A stretch of DNA of 64,000 nt, from assembly GCF_030272615.1 (NCBI RefSeq), contig NC_081412.1, positions 102,228,796-102,292,795 on the forward strand, in the 5' to 3' direction. The notes under the pieces are model-generated. The model was not told the origin of the DNA. It worked only from the letters and a program-made list of their open reading frames with translations, and made no database searches. Made by a program: the position numbers and the translations under genes. Numbering within the stretch: position 1 is the stretch's first letter; each line of letters begins with the position of its first letter. Of the stretch, positions 1 to 11,717 are shown piece by piece. This DNA is from Cryptomeria japonica. Lineage: Eukaryota > Streptophyta > Pinopsida > Cupressales > Cupressaceae.

Positions 1-840
1 GGTTGATGAGTTGTTTAGTTTCAATGTTGGTAAAAGATCAATTGAGTGTGTGGTTGCCGAACTAGATGATGTATCTGCAGTTTGAGTAAAGGCAGATAGG
101 AGCATGAAAATGATATGAACAAGCAAGTGTAGTGCTATTCAAACAGATCAGCAAAGTCCTATTGTCTAACAATTATAGCAGAATTGAAATCCCCTAACCG
201 GGTAAGCTCTAACAAGCTTGGTGCTATTCAAATCCTCTAACAAGGTGATCCATTAGCTTGGATTTCAAATCCTCTACCGAGGTTACTCCTTACAGGGTAT
301 TTCTTCTAACAAGGCATTATAGTCAATCCCTTAACCGGGTGCTCCCTAACAGGATATGTTCTTAACAAGAATTTTCTAAAGCTTTAACAGGCTAGGCTCC
401 TAACAGTGCGAACTTCAGAAGAGTTCAGATAGTTATCTTGTAAGTCTCATCTCACCGTGGTTTTTCCCATTTGGGTTTCCACGTCAAAAATATAATGTCA
501 AGTGGTGAATGTTTTTATGGTTATATTCTTATGGTTGATTTTCTTAACTACTTAATCCACTTTGATAAGTCATGATAACTAGAAGCATTGTGAAATAAAG
601 TTTTACTTATGGCGGTAAAAATATTTGGATGTTTATGAGTTTGAAGTTGTTTATTGTTAGTTTGTTGTAATAGTCAACCGATTTATCTTGAGAGTTTTTA
701 TCTTGACAGTGATATTGCATTGATATTTTTAAGTTTACTTTGAGAGATTGATTTTGAGATTGGTGAAGTTAGTATCAGTTTTTCTATCTACTGATTTATC
801 CCCCCTTCTCAGTAGCTGACTGGATTATTATTCTTTCATC
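1..840 (+). repeat. Partial Copia LTR (R-U5 end), truncated by the window
   Basis: This is the right-hand part of a + strand copia LTR. Around 190-420 it carries many short imperfect words of the type CCTAACAGG, CTAACAAGG and CCTTAACCGGG. These are followed at about 450-485 by the common R-region segment (CACCGTGG, T-rich, CCC, ATTT, GGG, CCACG). A C-rich segment near 800-815 resembles the usual U5 end. The same arrangement is seen at 47940-48400. No primer site follows; instead it meets a minus-strand LTR near 845. The element it belonged to lies left of the window or is lost. Confidence 0.6.
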
Positions 841-844
841 ATAC

Positions 845-1573
845 TATCATAGATCAACCACTAGACCAATACAATGGTGTTGCCAACATAGCATAGACCC
901 AAATCAAATCCTTGAACATGCAATACCACCAGAAATCCTGCCAAGATCAACCACAACATGCTACACCACTGAAAATGTCGCATAACACGAAGAACATAAC
1001 CAGACCCATATGATCTTCAATAACACACACAATGATCAATGTGGACCAACAAAACAAATAGGACATGATTAGGAAACACCAACAAGCACCTTAGAACCAT
1101 CCGCAATAGCTGCACCAACATCACTTAATCAAATCTTCATCGACCAACACATTGATACTCAAGAACACTCAAACAACAACAATTGGGACTAGAAAGATAA
1201 CTTGCAAAGCACCAAATCATGAACCATTTGGATTGAACATAAACATGAACATCCCAAATACTCTCCCAAATCTGTAACTCTAATATATAATCATTCCAAA
1301 GTACAATGGATCAAATACCAGAACACTGCAACACTAAACACTCAAAAGCCCATCTTCATACTAGAATCCATAACTTGATTAAATCACCACATAACATCAT
1401 GAAATCAACACTAAATCAAGTATAGAAACTCCATTACTAAAATCACAAATCCGCACAAACACATCTACAACATACCAACCCGATCAACTCTCTACAATCA
1501 CCAAAACACATAAATACAAGAATATGTTGGCATCAATGACAACAACATATCCTAGTAGCAAGAATATCCAACA
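845..1573 (-). repeat. 3' LTR of Copia-A, truncated
   Basis: This matches the U3 part of the full 5' LTR at 22510-23848: shared text starts near 850 (catagatcaaccac) and runs to the LTR edge ccaaca at 1573. About 610 bp of the R-U5 end are missing and replaced by the unrelated + strand LTR that ends near 840. On the coding strand the LTR starts TGTTGGATATTC. Confidence 0.85.
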
Positions 1574-1790
1574 ATCTCCCCCTTTGGCATTGATGGAAAC
1601 ATATGAATGTGAAATGCAAAGAAATAAATCAACACTAGCAATCTCCCCCTAAAATCATGCACATAGAGCTTCCAAGATAAGGCAGTTTTTCACATGCTTC
1701 TCTCCCCCTTTAACATTAATGGCAAAGACACATAAAGATCATACATCTCTCCCTTTAAGAAGGACAATATCTCCCTCTTAGGATAAACTC
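1574..1790 (-). promoter_or_regulatory. Polypurine tract and downstream purine-rich copies, Copia-A
   Basis: Directly inside the 3' LTR is the complement of AAAGGGGGAGAT (1574-1585), the expected primer for plus-strand DNA synthesis. Further C-rich blocks on the + strand (tctccccct near 1643, ctccccctttaa near 1702, ctcccttt near 1748, ctccctctta near 1771) are PPT-like copies about 25-65 bp apart. Multiple PPTs are a known trait of the SIRE lineage. Confidence 0.75.
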
Positions 1791-1911
1791 ACACATCTGA
1801 ACATCTAAACCACACGTACTGACTACTTTGGTTGAGTAGCAACACTTGCTCACCAATTTGGATAAGAAGATAAGACTATGAAGTCCACTGGATTGATGCA
1901 TCTCAATCCAT

Positions 1912-3462
1912 CTAGCTCTCATCAGTAGGGGTAGAGACCCCTAACTTGTCTTTCAGATATACAAATGTATCTATAGGAAAAGGCTTAGTAAAAATATTTG
2001 CAATCTGATCCTTTGTAGATACATACTCCAATTCAACTTCTTCCTCATTGACTTTCTCCCTCAAGAAATGATACTTAATTGATATATGCTTTGTTTTAGA
2101 ATGCAGTACCAGATTCTTGGAAATATTAATGACACTTGAATTATCACAATAGATAACAGTAGGCTCATCATACACAATTCTAATTTCCTTCAACATCTGC
2201 TTCATCCAAATTACTTGAGTACAATTTCTAGCAACAACAATGTATTAAACTTCAATAGTAGATAGAGAAATTGCCTCTTGCTTCTTACTCATCCATGAAA
2301 CCAACTTCTTTCCCAAAAAGAATGTACCATCAGAGGTACTCTTCTGATCGTCAACATCACTTGCCCAATCAACATCAATATAAGCACATAACATGAAGTC
2401 ATCATTCTTTGAATACCACAAACCATAGTCAGTTGTCCTCTTCAAGTATCTGAAAATCCTCTTCATAGCAATAACATGACTTTCTTTAGGATCAACTTGA
2501 AATCTTGCATAAAGACAAACAACATGCATAATATCTGGTCTAGTTTGAGTTAAGTACAATAATCCACCAACCATAGATCTATACAAGGTATAATTAAATT
2601 TTGGAGATTCATCATGCTTAGACAACTTGCATCCAGTCACCATAGGAGTTCCAACCGGTTTGGAGTCAGGTAACCGAAACTTCTTCAACAATTCCTGTAC
2701 ATACTTAGATTGGGGAATGAAAATGCCTTTACTAGTCTGTGTAATTTGCAATCCTAAGAATAATTTCATCTCACCTATCATTGACATCTCAAACTCTTTT
2801 TGCATATCATCAACAAACTTCATACTCAAATCATCATCTCCTCCAAAAATAATGTCATCAACAAAAACTTCAACAATTAAAATGTTATCATTATCAACCT
2901 TAAAGTATAAATTACTATCAGTAGTACCTTTATAGAATCCCAACTTCATCAAATACCTATCCAATCTAGCATACCAAGCTCTAGGGGCTTGTTTAAGTCC
3001 ATGTAATGCTTTCTTCAATCTGCATACCATGTCTCCTTCATCTAATAATGAAAATTCATTTGGTTGATAAATGTAGACTTCTTCTTCTAGATCACCATTC
3101 AAAAATGCTGACTTAACATCCATCTGATATACCTTGAAATTGTTATAAGCAACATATGTAAGAAGTAATCTAACAACTTCAATTCTAGCTATTAGAGAAA
3201 AGGTCTCCTCATAATCAATTCCTTCCATCTATGGACATCCTTTGCATACCAGTCTTGCTTTGTTTCTAACCACTTCACCGACTTCATTCAATTTATTCTG
3301 GAACAACCATTTTGTACCAATCACATTCTTGTCTTTAGATCTTGGAACAAGTTCCCATGTATTGTTCTTTTCAATCTGATTCAACTCTTCTTCCATAGCT
3401 TTTATCCAATTCCCATCTTTACAAGCTTCAACAACATCTTTAGGTTCAATTTTGTAAATCAA
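1912..3462 (-). pseudogene. Copia-A pol, RT and RNase H part
   Basis: One reading frame runs from 3462 down to 1912, broken by in-frame stops just after 3229 and between 2245 and 2205. Visible RT parts are the segment with [11 protein letters not shown] and GTKW, then VYQMDVKSAFLNGDLEEEVY, the LKQAPRAWY motif, and the catalytic FVDD followed by IIFGG. RNase H follows, with a DVDW segment, LGKKLVSW, STIEV and CDNSS, ending in the typical IANIFTKPFP and LGVSTP. The end position matches the usual pol C terminus. The upstream part of the same pol continues at 5658-5227 once the LINE insertion is removed. Protein-level features are clear, but the stops make it non-functional. Confidence 0.9.
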
Positions 3463-3483
3463 ACATACTTATTTAGCAACAAC

Positions 3484-3495
3484 TCTTCTCCTAGT
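3484..3495. repeat. Target-site duplication of the LINE insertion (partner at 5215-5226)
   Basis: The 12-bp word TCTTCTCCTAGT occurs at 3484-3495 and again at 5215-5226, directly flanking the inserted segment. Joining across it restores the copia pol sequence, which is seen uninterrupted in the related Copia-C near 16560-16610. Confidence 0.9.
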
Positions 3496-5214
3496 AATGG
3501 CGAGGAGTAGGAAGTCTTTCGGAGATAGGGTTTCTTTAACAAAGGATGCAAGTGAGGGGGAGGGGGATGAGGCGGATGGTGATGTGGTGGTGCTCTCAAC
3601 TATGGTGGGTGCAACGTCCTCTTGAGCTCAATGGATTCTTGGTGATGTTTCTTGGCTCCTCACACCCCATGTATTGGGGCTTATATCTATCCCTCTCTTT
3701 CTCACGTTTGCATGTGAGGTTTAACACTGGCTTGTTCAGGTCAGTAAGGATGGTGAGTGTATGATGGTGAAGGATGGGGATGTTGCTTTTGGGGGTCATT
3801 TTGAGTGTCGGATTGTATGTTTTTGGCTTCGGGGCACTCTTTTCCCCATTTTTTTTGGGATCCTCTGCTCAATCTGTGGTAGGGGTGGTGAAAGAGGTGA
3901 TGGAGATTGGGTGTGGGCTCTTTTGGCATGCATTTTTGTTGTTGCTCCTGATAGCAGACCTGGGGTTCCTATGCCCAGTGTTGCTGAGGATGGAGCTTCT
4001 ATGGCAGATAGACTCTTTTTTGAGGGTTTTGTTCTTCTTACCTTTGGCCTAAGCTTTATTTCTTATCTCTTGATGTGTTGTGAAGGGGTTTTTTCTTTGT
4101 TAGGGGGCTCTATTGATGGTTTGGTCAAGTTAATTCTTTCAAAGACCCTTTGTGGTCGTAGACAAAGCTTCCCATCTCTTTTGGTCCTTGTGGATTAGTT
4201 GTTGAAGGGTTACATTCTCTACTCTAGCTATGGTCTTACAAGTTTCATCTTTCGGTTGGCCCTCTCCCTGTAGCTTTGGTTGTCTTTGGATTTCCTTATA
4301 GAGTTGGCTCTATCTTCTTTAGAGGTGAAGATTGATTTTGCTGGGGATAACTGTTCTTCTTTTGAGGCGGAGTCTAGCTTTGTAGTGGAGAATGGGATTT
4401 GTTGGTGGGTGACTGTTGGTACCCAATTTCTGGACCATGTTTTGTCTAGGCTTCTTATGGTTATGGGAGCCATGATAAAACCCATGGGGGCTAAGGGAGC
4501 CCGAAAAAATCCCACATTTGTTTATCTAGCTAAGCATTGTGGTGATGCATCTTTGTGGTTTGACTTTGTCTTGAAGTTTGAAGTTATGTTCTCTTTGCTG
4601 ATGGTATCTGTCTTCTCAACCCTATAGAGGCAGGTCCCTATCCTATTGAGGTGGAAAGAAGATTTGCTGGAAGGGGAGTGACTATCAAATACTTTTTGTT
4701 TGGTGGCTTCATTCTATTGGTTCATAGCAAAACCCAACTTGAAGGTTAGGGGAGCCTTTCAAAACCCCCTATTTTTGTTTTCTTCTTAATGCTTAGTTTG
4801 TTGGACCTTGTAGGGTCCGCAAAAAGGTTGTGGGAGCCTTGTAAAACCCATGGGTGAGCTGAATGCTATTAGTTTTAAAGGATCCATCCCAGCCAGTTGT
4901 TGGTTTTGGTTTGGCAAGAGATCGGTTGGGAGTTGGAAGAACCTTGTGCTGGCTGGGGGTGCCTATAATACCCTCATTATTGTGGGGGCTAGTCTTATGC
5001 TGGTTGTTGGCTATCTTTTGATGCAACTTTAGTTTTAGGTTGTGGGAGCCTACTTTCAAAACCTATGTTTAGGGATTCTAGTCCTTAGTTGTTTGGTGCT
5101 TTCATGTTTCTTTAGTTATGACAATTTTCTGCTTGAGGGTTCTAGATCCATTCAAAATCTATTTGTAAAGGGTTTCGAATCCCTTCAAAACTTGCTTTTG
5201 TCTTAATAAAAAAT
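3496..5214 (+). mobile_element. 5'-truncated LINE-like insertion in Copia-A pol
   Basis: This is a 1.7 kb + strand insertion flanked by a 12-bp target duplication, ending in an A-rich tail (aataaaaaaa before 5214). These are hallmarks of target-primed reverse transcription. It starts beside an ATG (3497), but the first open stretch stops after about 45 codons. A frame at 3761-4198 (145 codons) is open, and I recognise no protein there. The 3' half contains at least six diverged copies of a G-rich/AAAACCC word (for example gggagccttgtaaaaccc near 4831, gggagcc near 4467, 4751 and 5044, gggtttcgaatccc near 5170). This resembles 3' UTRs of plant L1 elements. Class is inferred from tail, duplication and 3' repeats, not from RT sequence. 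Confidence 0.75.
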
Positions 5215-5226
5215 TCTTCTCCTAGT

Positions 5227-5658
5227 CATCATACCTTTACTTGAATCACCAATAATCCGATTTTCTGAATGATTTAATCTCACATACCTTAGAGTCTTTT
5301 GATTGTTCTTATTCTTATGTTCTTGAACTTCTTCACTGACAATAGCAATATCTGGGTTACCTGTCTCTTCTAGATCATTCTACTTTAGGTTCTTAGTGTG
5401 CACTTCCTTTGAAATAATATCCTGATCATCAAACTCAAATATGCATGGTCTGATCTTCTTTCCATGACATTCATCAACCTTCACATTTGCACTTTTCACT
5501 ACTTTTTTCAACCTCTCATTGTAATATCGGTATGCCTTTCACTTAGTAGAATAACCCAAGAAGACTCCATCACATCTTGCATCAAAATTTCCTATATCCT
5601 CATCTCTTTTGATATAACATTTGCTCCAAAATTTTTTGACATATCTAATTGTAGGAAC
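5227..5658 (-). pseudogene. Copia-A pol, integrase C-terminal part and linker to RT
   Basis: The minus strand reads as the integrase C-terminal half: CYIKRDEDIGNFDARCDG, then a YRYYN segment, an acidic linker, and RYVRLNHSE leading to the RT N terminus. A stop lies in the STK*KAYR segment and another in the linker. It is cut at 5658 by the TATTGG end of Copia-C. The preceding residues (WFGHVP) are found at 20268-20300 on the other side of Copia-C. Confidence 0.85.
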
Positions 5659-6648
5659 TATTGGACATTGTTGCTGCTAAGATATGTTGTTGTCATTGAT
5701 GTCAACATATTCCCGCTCTGGTGATTGCAGATTGGTCTATTGGGATTATGGTTTGGTGCATGGAGTATTTCTAGTATCATTATATTATTTTGTATTGATT
5801 TTGGTAATCTGGGAAGCTTAATTGATCATATCATATGATCCGGTTTTGCAATTTGTTTTTTTGATTAGTCCTTTGTGGAGTTCAATATTTCCTTCGGTAT
5901 ATTCTGGTGTGATCAGATCTTGATTTGAGATTTTGGGATATTGTTTGGGATGGTCTTCTGTATCTTCATTGCAGATGGTTTATGATTTGGTACTTTGCAG
6001 GTTATCTTTCTTTATGACAATTATTGTTGTTTGAGTATTATTGAGGTTCAGATGTTGATCGATGAAGATTTGATAAGTGGTGTTGTTGTAGCTGTTATTG
6101 ATGATTCTAACATTCTTACGTGTGCTTCCTAATCGTGTCCTATTTTTTTATGATCTACATTAATTATTGTGTGAGCTTTTGGTGAGCGGTGATGTTCTTC
6201 TTGTTATGTGGTTTTTTTGGTGTTGTAGCGTGTTGTGGATGATCTTGGCATGATTGTCAGTGGTGAGCATTTGGGAATTTGAATTAGGTCCATGCTATGT
6301 CATGTATATCATTATATTGCTCTCATGGTTGATCTTTGTATCATGTGATGTAATTTTGTAATTGTAAGTTGAGGGTTTAGTCGACCTTGTTGTCAAGGTT
6401 GATAAATTGTATATATAAGTGCTATTGTCATGTAATTCAATAGAAGAAGTGGTATCTGTATTATCAGAGAGTGATATATGTGTGATCAAGTGATTCATCC
6501 TTCAACATTGTGATTGAGTAGAGATTGGTGTTGTAGAGAAGACAATTGTGCTTAACCAGAACTACAATCAGTCATTTGGAGATGTTATTCTTCCAGTTCA
6601 TTCTTTTCGTATTGTAGTCTGAATCTTGTTGTAAGTCAGTGAGAATTC
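5659..6648 (+). repeat. 5' LTR of Copia-C, left part
   Basis: This first 990 bp of the LTR starts TATTGGACATTG and matches 18946-19945 of the 3' LTR. It contains the TTGTCATTGATGTCAACA word near its start and a TATA-like box (ttgtatatataag near 6407-6419), the likely promoter. It is broken at 6648 by Copia-B; the remainder is at 13606-13920. Confidence 0.9.
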
Positions 6649-7858
6649 TGTTAGGATAACCGATGGACAACTGAGAGGGGGGGGTGAATCAGTTGGCAGT
6701 AGATTATACAACTTTAAGAACATAAAACCTTTTATCGAAATGCATAAACCAAATACCAGAATAAGAAATATAACAATTAAACATAAAAATAAATCAGAGA
6801 ACAATTACCAACCATCCATAACATATAACACCATGATTTGTACGTGGAAAACCTAGTAAAGAGAAAAACCACAGTGGGAAGTCTACTCACAGTCAGATAA
6901 TACTTATGCTGCAAGTATGTGATTACAATAAGAGGGTTCTACACATGCAGGAAGGCCGATAGCCTAGAGCGCACTGCTCATCACAAAAGGAGCCTCACTA
7001 AACATAAAATAAATCCAAACTACAATCCAGAAAGATGAATGAACTGCAAGAATAGCATCTCCTATGCTTGAGTATAGTTCTGGTTAAGCTCAATACCAGA
7101 GGTCTTAAACCTCTTTTACATACCCAATTTGATCACCTATGATTGACCAAAAACTCTGCATATGATTACAACTTTATTCGCACATAGATAATCCCATAAC
7201 CCACATACCATGATCTACAAAGAGATGTTACATTATATTTATACCAACCTGGAACCTAAACAATTAGGTCAGCCACCGAAAAGATAATACGATAGATCCA
7301 TTACATAATCTCGCAAACCAATGATAAACCAAGTTGGCCTAAGACCAAAACAACAAAAAGTAAACAATAAATCCAACCGGTGATGCATCGGGAGCATCAA
7401 AAAACAAGTTACATAAACCGGTCCATAACCTAACAAAATAACCATCGAACCCAAAATAGGTTGCCCTAAGCCAAATGAAACACCACAAACAACTAGAACA
7501 CAAACATGATAACCATCAACATCCTGATAACCTTCTAGAAGTTGCACCAATACCACTTATTGGATTCATCAAAAGATCTTCAACAAAGCGTTGTCGGTAA
7601 AACCCTTACCAGTAACCAAAAGGCTTACTAGAACATATGATAGTATTTGGATCATCAAATCTCAAACCAACTGAATGTGATCCACATCAGGAACACATGA
7701 ATAACCAATCCAAACCAATTCCAACAGCCGGACCAAAATTGGAGACAAATCTCCCAATCAACATGATAACTCAACCACTCTACCGGAAGCCAGTAGACAA
7801 CAAAACAACTAGTGTTGACATCAATGCAACACAAATCAATTCCTCAAAATTTCCAACA
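6649..7858 (-). repeat. 3' LTR of Copia-B
   Basis: This 1210 bp repeat has + strand edges tgttagg (6649) and ccaaca (7858), matching 12398-13600 along its length. It contains the R-region segment (cgtggaaaacc near 6842, aaaccacagtggg near 6868) and GAGAGGGGGG near the U5 end at 6671. Confidence 0.93.
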
Positions 7859-8160
7859 ATCTCCCCCTTTGGCATTGATGGCAACACTAGATGTGAAAAA
7901 CATCCAAGTGCTAAGAAGTGCCAAACAAGTCTCCCCCAAAAGAAGACATCCAACAATCTCCCCAAAATGATATGACAATGAAGTTCTGAACCAACAGACC
8001 AAACTCCCCCTGTGAATGATATCCATGTTAAGCTCTATTTTTCACATAAATATCTCTCCCCCTTTGACATCAATACCATAAATCTAACTTAACATAAAAA
8101 AAAGTCATAAAACCTCTGAACTACATAGCTGACTACTCCCCCTGAGTAGTAGCATCACCA
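7859..8160 (-). promoter_or_regulatory. Polypurine tract array of Copia-B
   Basis: The functional-position tract is the complement of AAAGGGGGAGAT beside the LTR at 7859-7870. At least four more C-rich blocks on the + strand (near 7930, 7957, 8004 and 8054) repeat the theme; the one at 8051-8075 is followed by gacatcaatacc, as at the LTR edge. No coding frame is evident. Confidence 0.7.
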
Positions 8161-8224
8161 CATAAATCCAGAAATGAATGATAGCACTGATAATGCATGT
8201 CGGACTGATGCCTGTTAATATCAC

Positions 8225-9775
8225 TTAAGTTTGTACCAATGGGGTAGAAACTCCCAATCTATCTCTAAAGTACTCAAATGATTCCTTAGGAAAAGGTTTA
8301 GTGAAGATATCTGCAATTTGCTCTTTAGTGTTCACATAAACTAGTCTGACTTCATTTGCTTCCACCTTCTTCTTCAAAAAATTATACCTGATAGAAATGT
8401 TCTTAGTCTTAGAATGAAATACTGAATTCTTTGATATGTCAATAGCAACAGAGTTATCACAGTGAATAACTATCGGTTCATTGAAATCCACCCTTATATC
8501 TTTCAACATTTGCTTCATCCACATAACTTATGTACAGTTAGTAGCAACAACAACATACTCAACTTCAATAGTAGATAAAGAAGTACATGATTGTTTCTTT
8601 TTTATACATGAAAATATTTTCTTTCCAAGAAAGAAAGCTCCACCAGATGTGCTCTTTCGGTCATCAACATATCCAACCCAATCAACATCTATATATGCAC
8701 ATAGTGTAAAATCATCATTTTTAGAATACCACAAACCATACTCAATTGTTCCTTGCAAATACCTAAAAAGTCCTTTTCATCGCACTCTCATGATTCTCTC
8801 TAGGATCACTCTGATATCTTGATACAATATAAACTACATTCATTATATCTGGTCTAGTTTGAGTCAGATATAACAAACCTCCAATCATAGATTTATACTT
8901 TGTAGAATTTATCAGAGCTGATGCATCATTCTTTGTCAATTTCTCACTAGTAACCATAGGGGTACCAACCAGTTTGAAATTTTCCATACCAAATTTCTTC
9001 AACAAATCTCTAGCATACTTAGTTTGATAGATAAAAACACCTTTATCATTCTGAGTAATCTGCAAACCTAAGAAAAATTTCATCTCCCCAATCATAGACA
9101 TCTCAAATTCATTCTTCATATTTTCAGAGAATTCCATATGTAACTTATCCTCACCTCCAAATATGATATCATCAACAAATACTTCAACAATCAATATGTC
9201 ATCATTAGCAATCATATAATATAAGTTACTGTCATCATTACCTTTAGTGAAACCAAGCTTCAAAAGATATTTGTCCAATCTAGGATACCAAGCTCTAGGG
9301 GCTTGATTCAATCCATATAAAGGTTTCCTTAACCTGCAAACCATATTTTTGTCATCTAAAAGTGAAAATCCATTAGGTTGCTCAATGTAAAATTCCTCTT
9401 CAAGATCTTTATTAAAAAATGCACACTTAACATCCATCTGATAAACCTTGTTTTTCTTATGGGCAGCATAAGCAAGAAATAATCTCGCAGTGTCAATCCT
9501 AGCTACCAGAGTAAAAGTCTCATCATAATCAATTCCTTCCTTCTGAGAATATCCTTTACATACCAATCTAGCTTTATTCCTCACAACTTGTCCATCCTAA
9601 TTCAATTTATTCCTAAAAACCCATTTAGTTCCAATAACATTCTTATTTATAGGCCAGAGAATTAAAGTCCATGTGTTGTTCTTCTCAATCTGATCTAATT
9701 CCTCTTCCATAGCTCTCATCCAACATTCACCTTTACAAGATTCAATAACTGATGCCAGTTCAACTTGAGAAATTA
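8225..9775 (-). pseudogene. Copia-B pol, RT and RNase H
   Basis: The RT has VYQMDVKCAFFN, the APRAWYP segment, FVDD followed by IIFGGED, and the GLQITQ and TPMVTSEKL segments typical of SIRE-type copia. RNase H has DVDW, DDRKSTSGGAFFLGKK, STIEVEY and IHCDN, ending ADIFTKPFPK and LGVSTP. A frameshift lies near 8760, between RT and RNase H. Stops follow at 9598 (WVFRNKLN*DG) and near 8526. Upstream, about 60 bp appear to be missing between the LNHS and CLIS segments near 9785, compared with Copia-C. The coding order is as expected, but the enzyme is broken. Confidence 0.9.
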
Positions 9776-9993
9776 AACATACCTGAATGATTTAACCTTA
9801 CATACCTAGGAGTCTTTTGACTTTCTATTCCTCTACTCTGATCTTCAGTTACTATTGAATTTTCTGATACTGCCAAGGTAATTGGTTCAACATTCTATTC
9901 CGGTATAAGTGCTATCGGTTCATTTCTCTCATAAGTTCTGATTTGACCTTTGTATAGCTCATCCACCTTGACATTAGAACTTTCCACAATTCT

Positions 9994-10908
9994 CTACAAT
10001 ATTTTTTTATAACATCTATATAATTTGGTTTCATTATAATAACCAAGAAATATCCCTTCATCACATCTAGGATCAAACTTTCCAATGGAATCATGTCTTT
10101 TGATATAGTATTTACTACCAAATATTCTGAAATACTTAACTATAGGTGTATGACCAAACCATAACTCATAAGGTGTCTTACAGGTGTCTCCTTTGATATG
10201 AACTCTGTTAAATGTGTATACTATCATGCTCATAGCTTCTCTCCAATAGATATGAGGAAAATTAGCTTCCATCATCATATTTTTGGCTGCATCCAAGATA
10301 GTTATGTTCTTTCTTTCCACAACACCATTCTGCTAAGGTGTTTGAGGAGTAGACAATTGTCTCCTTATCCCATGCTTCTTACAATAATTGTTAAATTCAT
10401 CAGATGTGAATTCACCACCCCGATCTGACCTTAAGCATTTAATATTCAACCCTTTCTCTATCTCAACTTTATCTTTAAAGATCTTAAACTCTTCAAAGGC
10501 TTCAAATTTCTCCCTTAGAAAAGTAACCCACATCATTCTAGAATAGTCATCAATGATTAGCATGAAATATCTATCACCTTGAAAACTCTTTATTCTAGCA
10601 GGACCACACAAATCAGTATGAATAATATCAAGAACATCATTAGTTTTGTCTTGTATACTCATAAAAGAAGTTCTGAATTGCTTTCCCATTTGACATTCCT
10701 TACATACCTAATTATAGGGCTTCACAATCTTAGGTATATCTCTAACAACCTTAGTTGAACTGATATTCACAATGCAATCAAAATTCATATGACACAACCT
10801 CTTATGCCATAACCAACTCTCATCAACTTGTGCAATCAAACATGTCTTCTCATCAGAGTTAAAATGAAATATGTTACCTTTAGTCTGTGTACCGATTGCA
10901 ATCTCCAA
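9994..10908 (-). pseudogene. Copia-B pol, GAG-pre-integrase and integrase
   Basis: One frame covers 10908-9994 with in-frame TAG codons near 10707 (before VCKEC) and near 10331. GAG-pre-integrase shows SWLWHKRLCHMNF; the zinc-binding pair is CKEC. The catalytic core keeps all three acidic residues: Asp in HTDLCGP, Asp in LRSDRGGEF and Glu in ERKN. Both stops read as CAG-to-TAG changes, since the expected residue is Gln. Of the copia integrases in this window this is among the least damaged. Confidence 0.9.
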
Positions 10909-11007
10909 TCGAGATCTGTTAATGATTTTTTATTTTCCATCCTTGAACTATAATTTAAATCCCTTATCCACCAATTGTCCTACACTCAAAAGATTATGCC
11001 TTAAAAC

Positions 11008-11530
11008 TTAAACATAATAAACATTATTAGTGTTATTCTTACCATCCAATGATATAGTTACTCTTCCTCTGATCATGCATGCTTTGTCATCTCTAAATCT
11101 AACCAGTCCACCATTAGATTCTTGCAAAGATAAATATTTCCTTTTATCTCCAGTCATATGATGTGAATATCCACTATCTATCACCCATTCATCCTTGTCT
11201 TCAATTTTAGCAGCAAGGGCCTTTTCCTCATTTTGAATAATAGGTGCCAGAGCATCTTCCTTGATAGCCAAAAATACGCATTTCTTTCCACTTCTAGATC
11301 CACTAGTTGAATCTTGTGTCGATTCATCATCAGAATCAATCACACCTTCCTCATCCGCATAGTAACATGATTTGTGTTTGTTTCTCTTGTACTTATACTT
11401 GTTTTGATAATCATGGTTAGGCCTAAAATATCTTCTAGTTTTCTGTTCAAATCTTGAATTCCTTTAAGGACATCTAGATGAAAAATGACCTATCTTATTA
11501 CATGCAAAACATTTAAAAGGTGATTTTCCT
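11008..11530 (-). pseudogene. Copia-B zinc knuckle and aspartic protease
   Basis: A complete CCHC zinc knuckle (CFACNKIGHFSSRC) is encoded at 11510-11469. After a basic/acidic spacer, the protease begins with WVIDSGYSHHMTGD (catalytic DSG) and continues to the LDGKNNTNNVYYV segment near 11008. The frame is open from 11343 to 11008, followed by a stop. The knuckle binds genomic RNA; the protease would process Gag-Pol. Confidence 0.85.
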
Positions 11531-11717
11531 TCATACTTCCTGTCGGATCTTTAGGTACTCTTCTAGAAAATAGGGCTTCACATTGCTCAAACTCATCATC
11601 ATCTTTCTTCATTTCCTCCGGTTCCTTCGCATATAAATCTTTCCAATCACTCTTGCAAGTTGATGATGCAGATGTGTGAAAAGAAGATTCAGTCTGTGGA
11701 GCTCCTTAAGGACCAAA

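Noticed and set aside
3761-4198. 145-codon + strand ORF with hydrophobic stretches as a membrane protein gene
   Set aside because: It lies in the LINE insertion, overlaps a second open frame, has no matching family and reflects T/G-rich composition.
4228-4515. Minus-strand ORF in the LINE segment as a gene
   Set aside because: It shares its bases with a + strand frame and matches nothing; the + strand orientation is fixed by the A-tail.
7269-7556. Minus-strand Leu/Val-rich ORFs in LTRs (also 12999-13286)
   Set aside because: Both copies lie at the same place in the two LTRs of Copia-B and are not conserved as protein between them.
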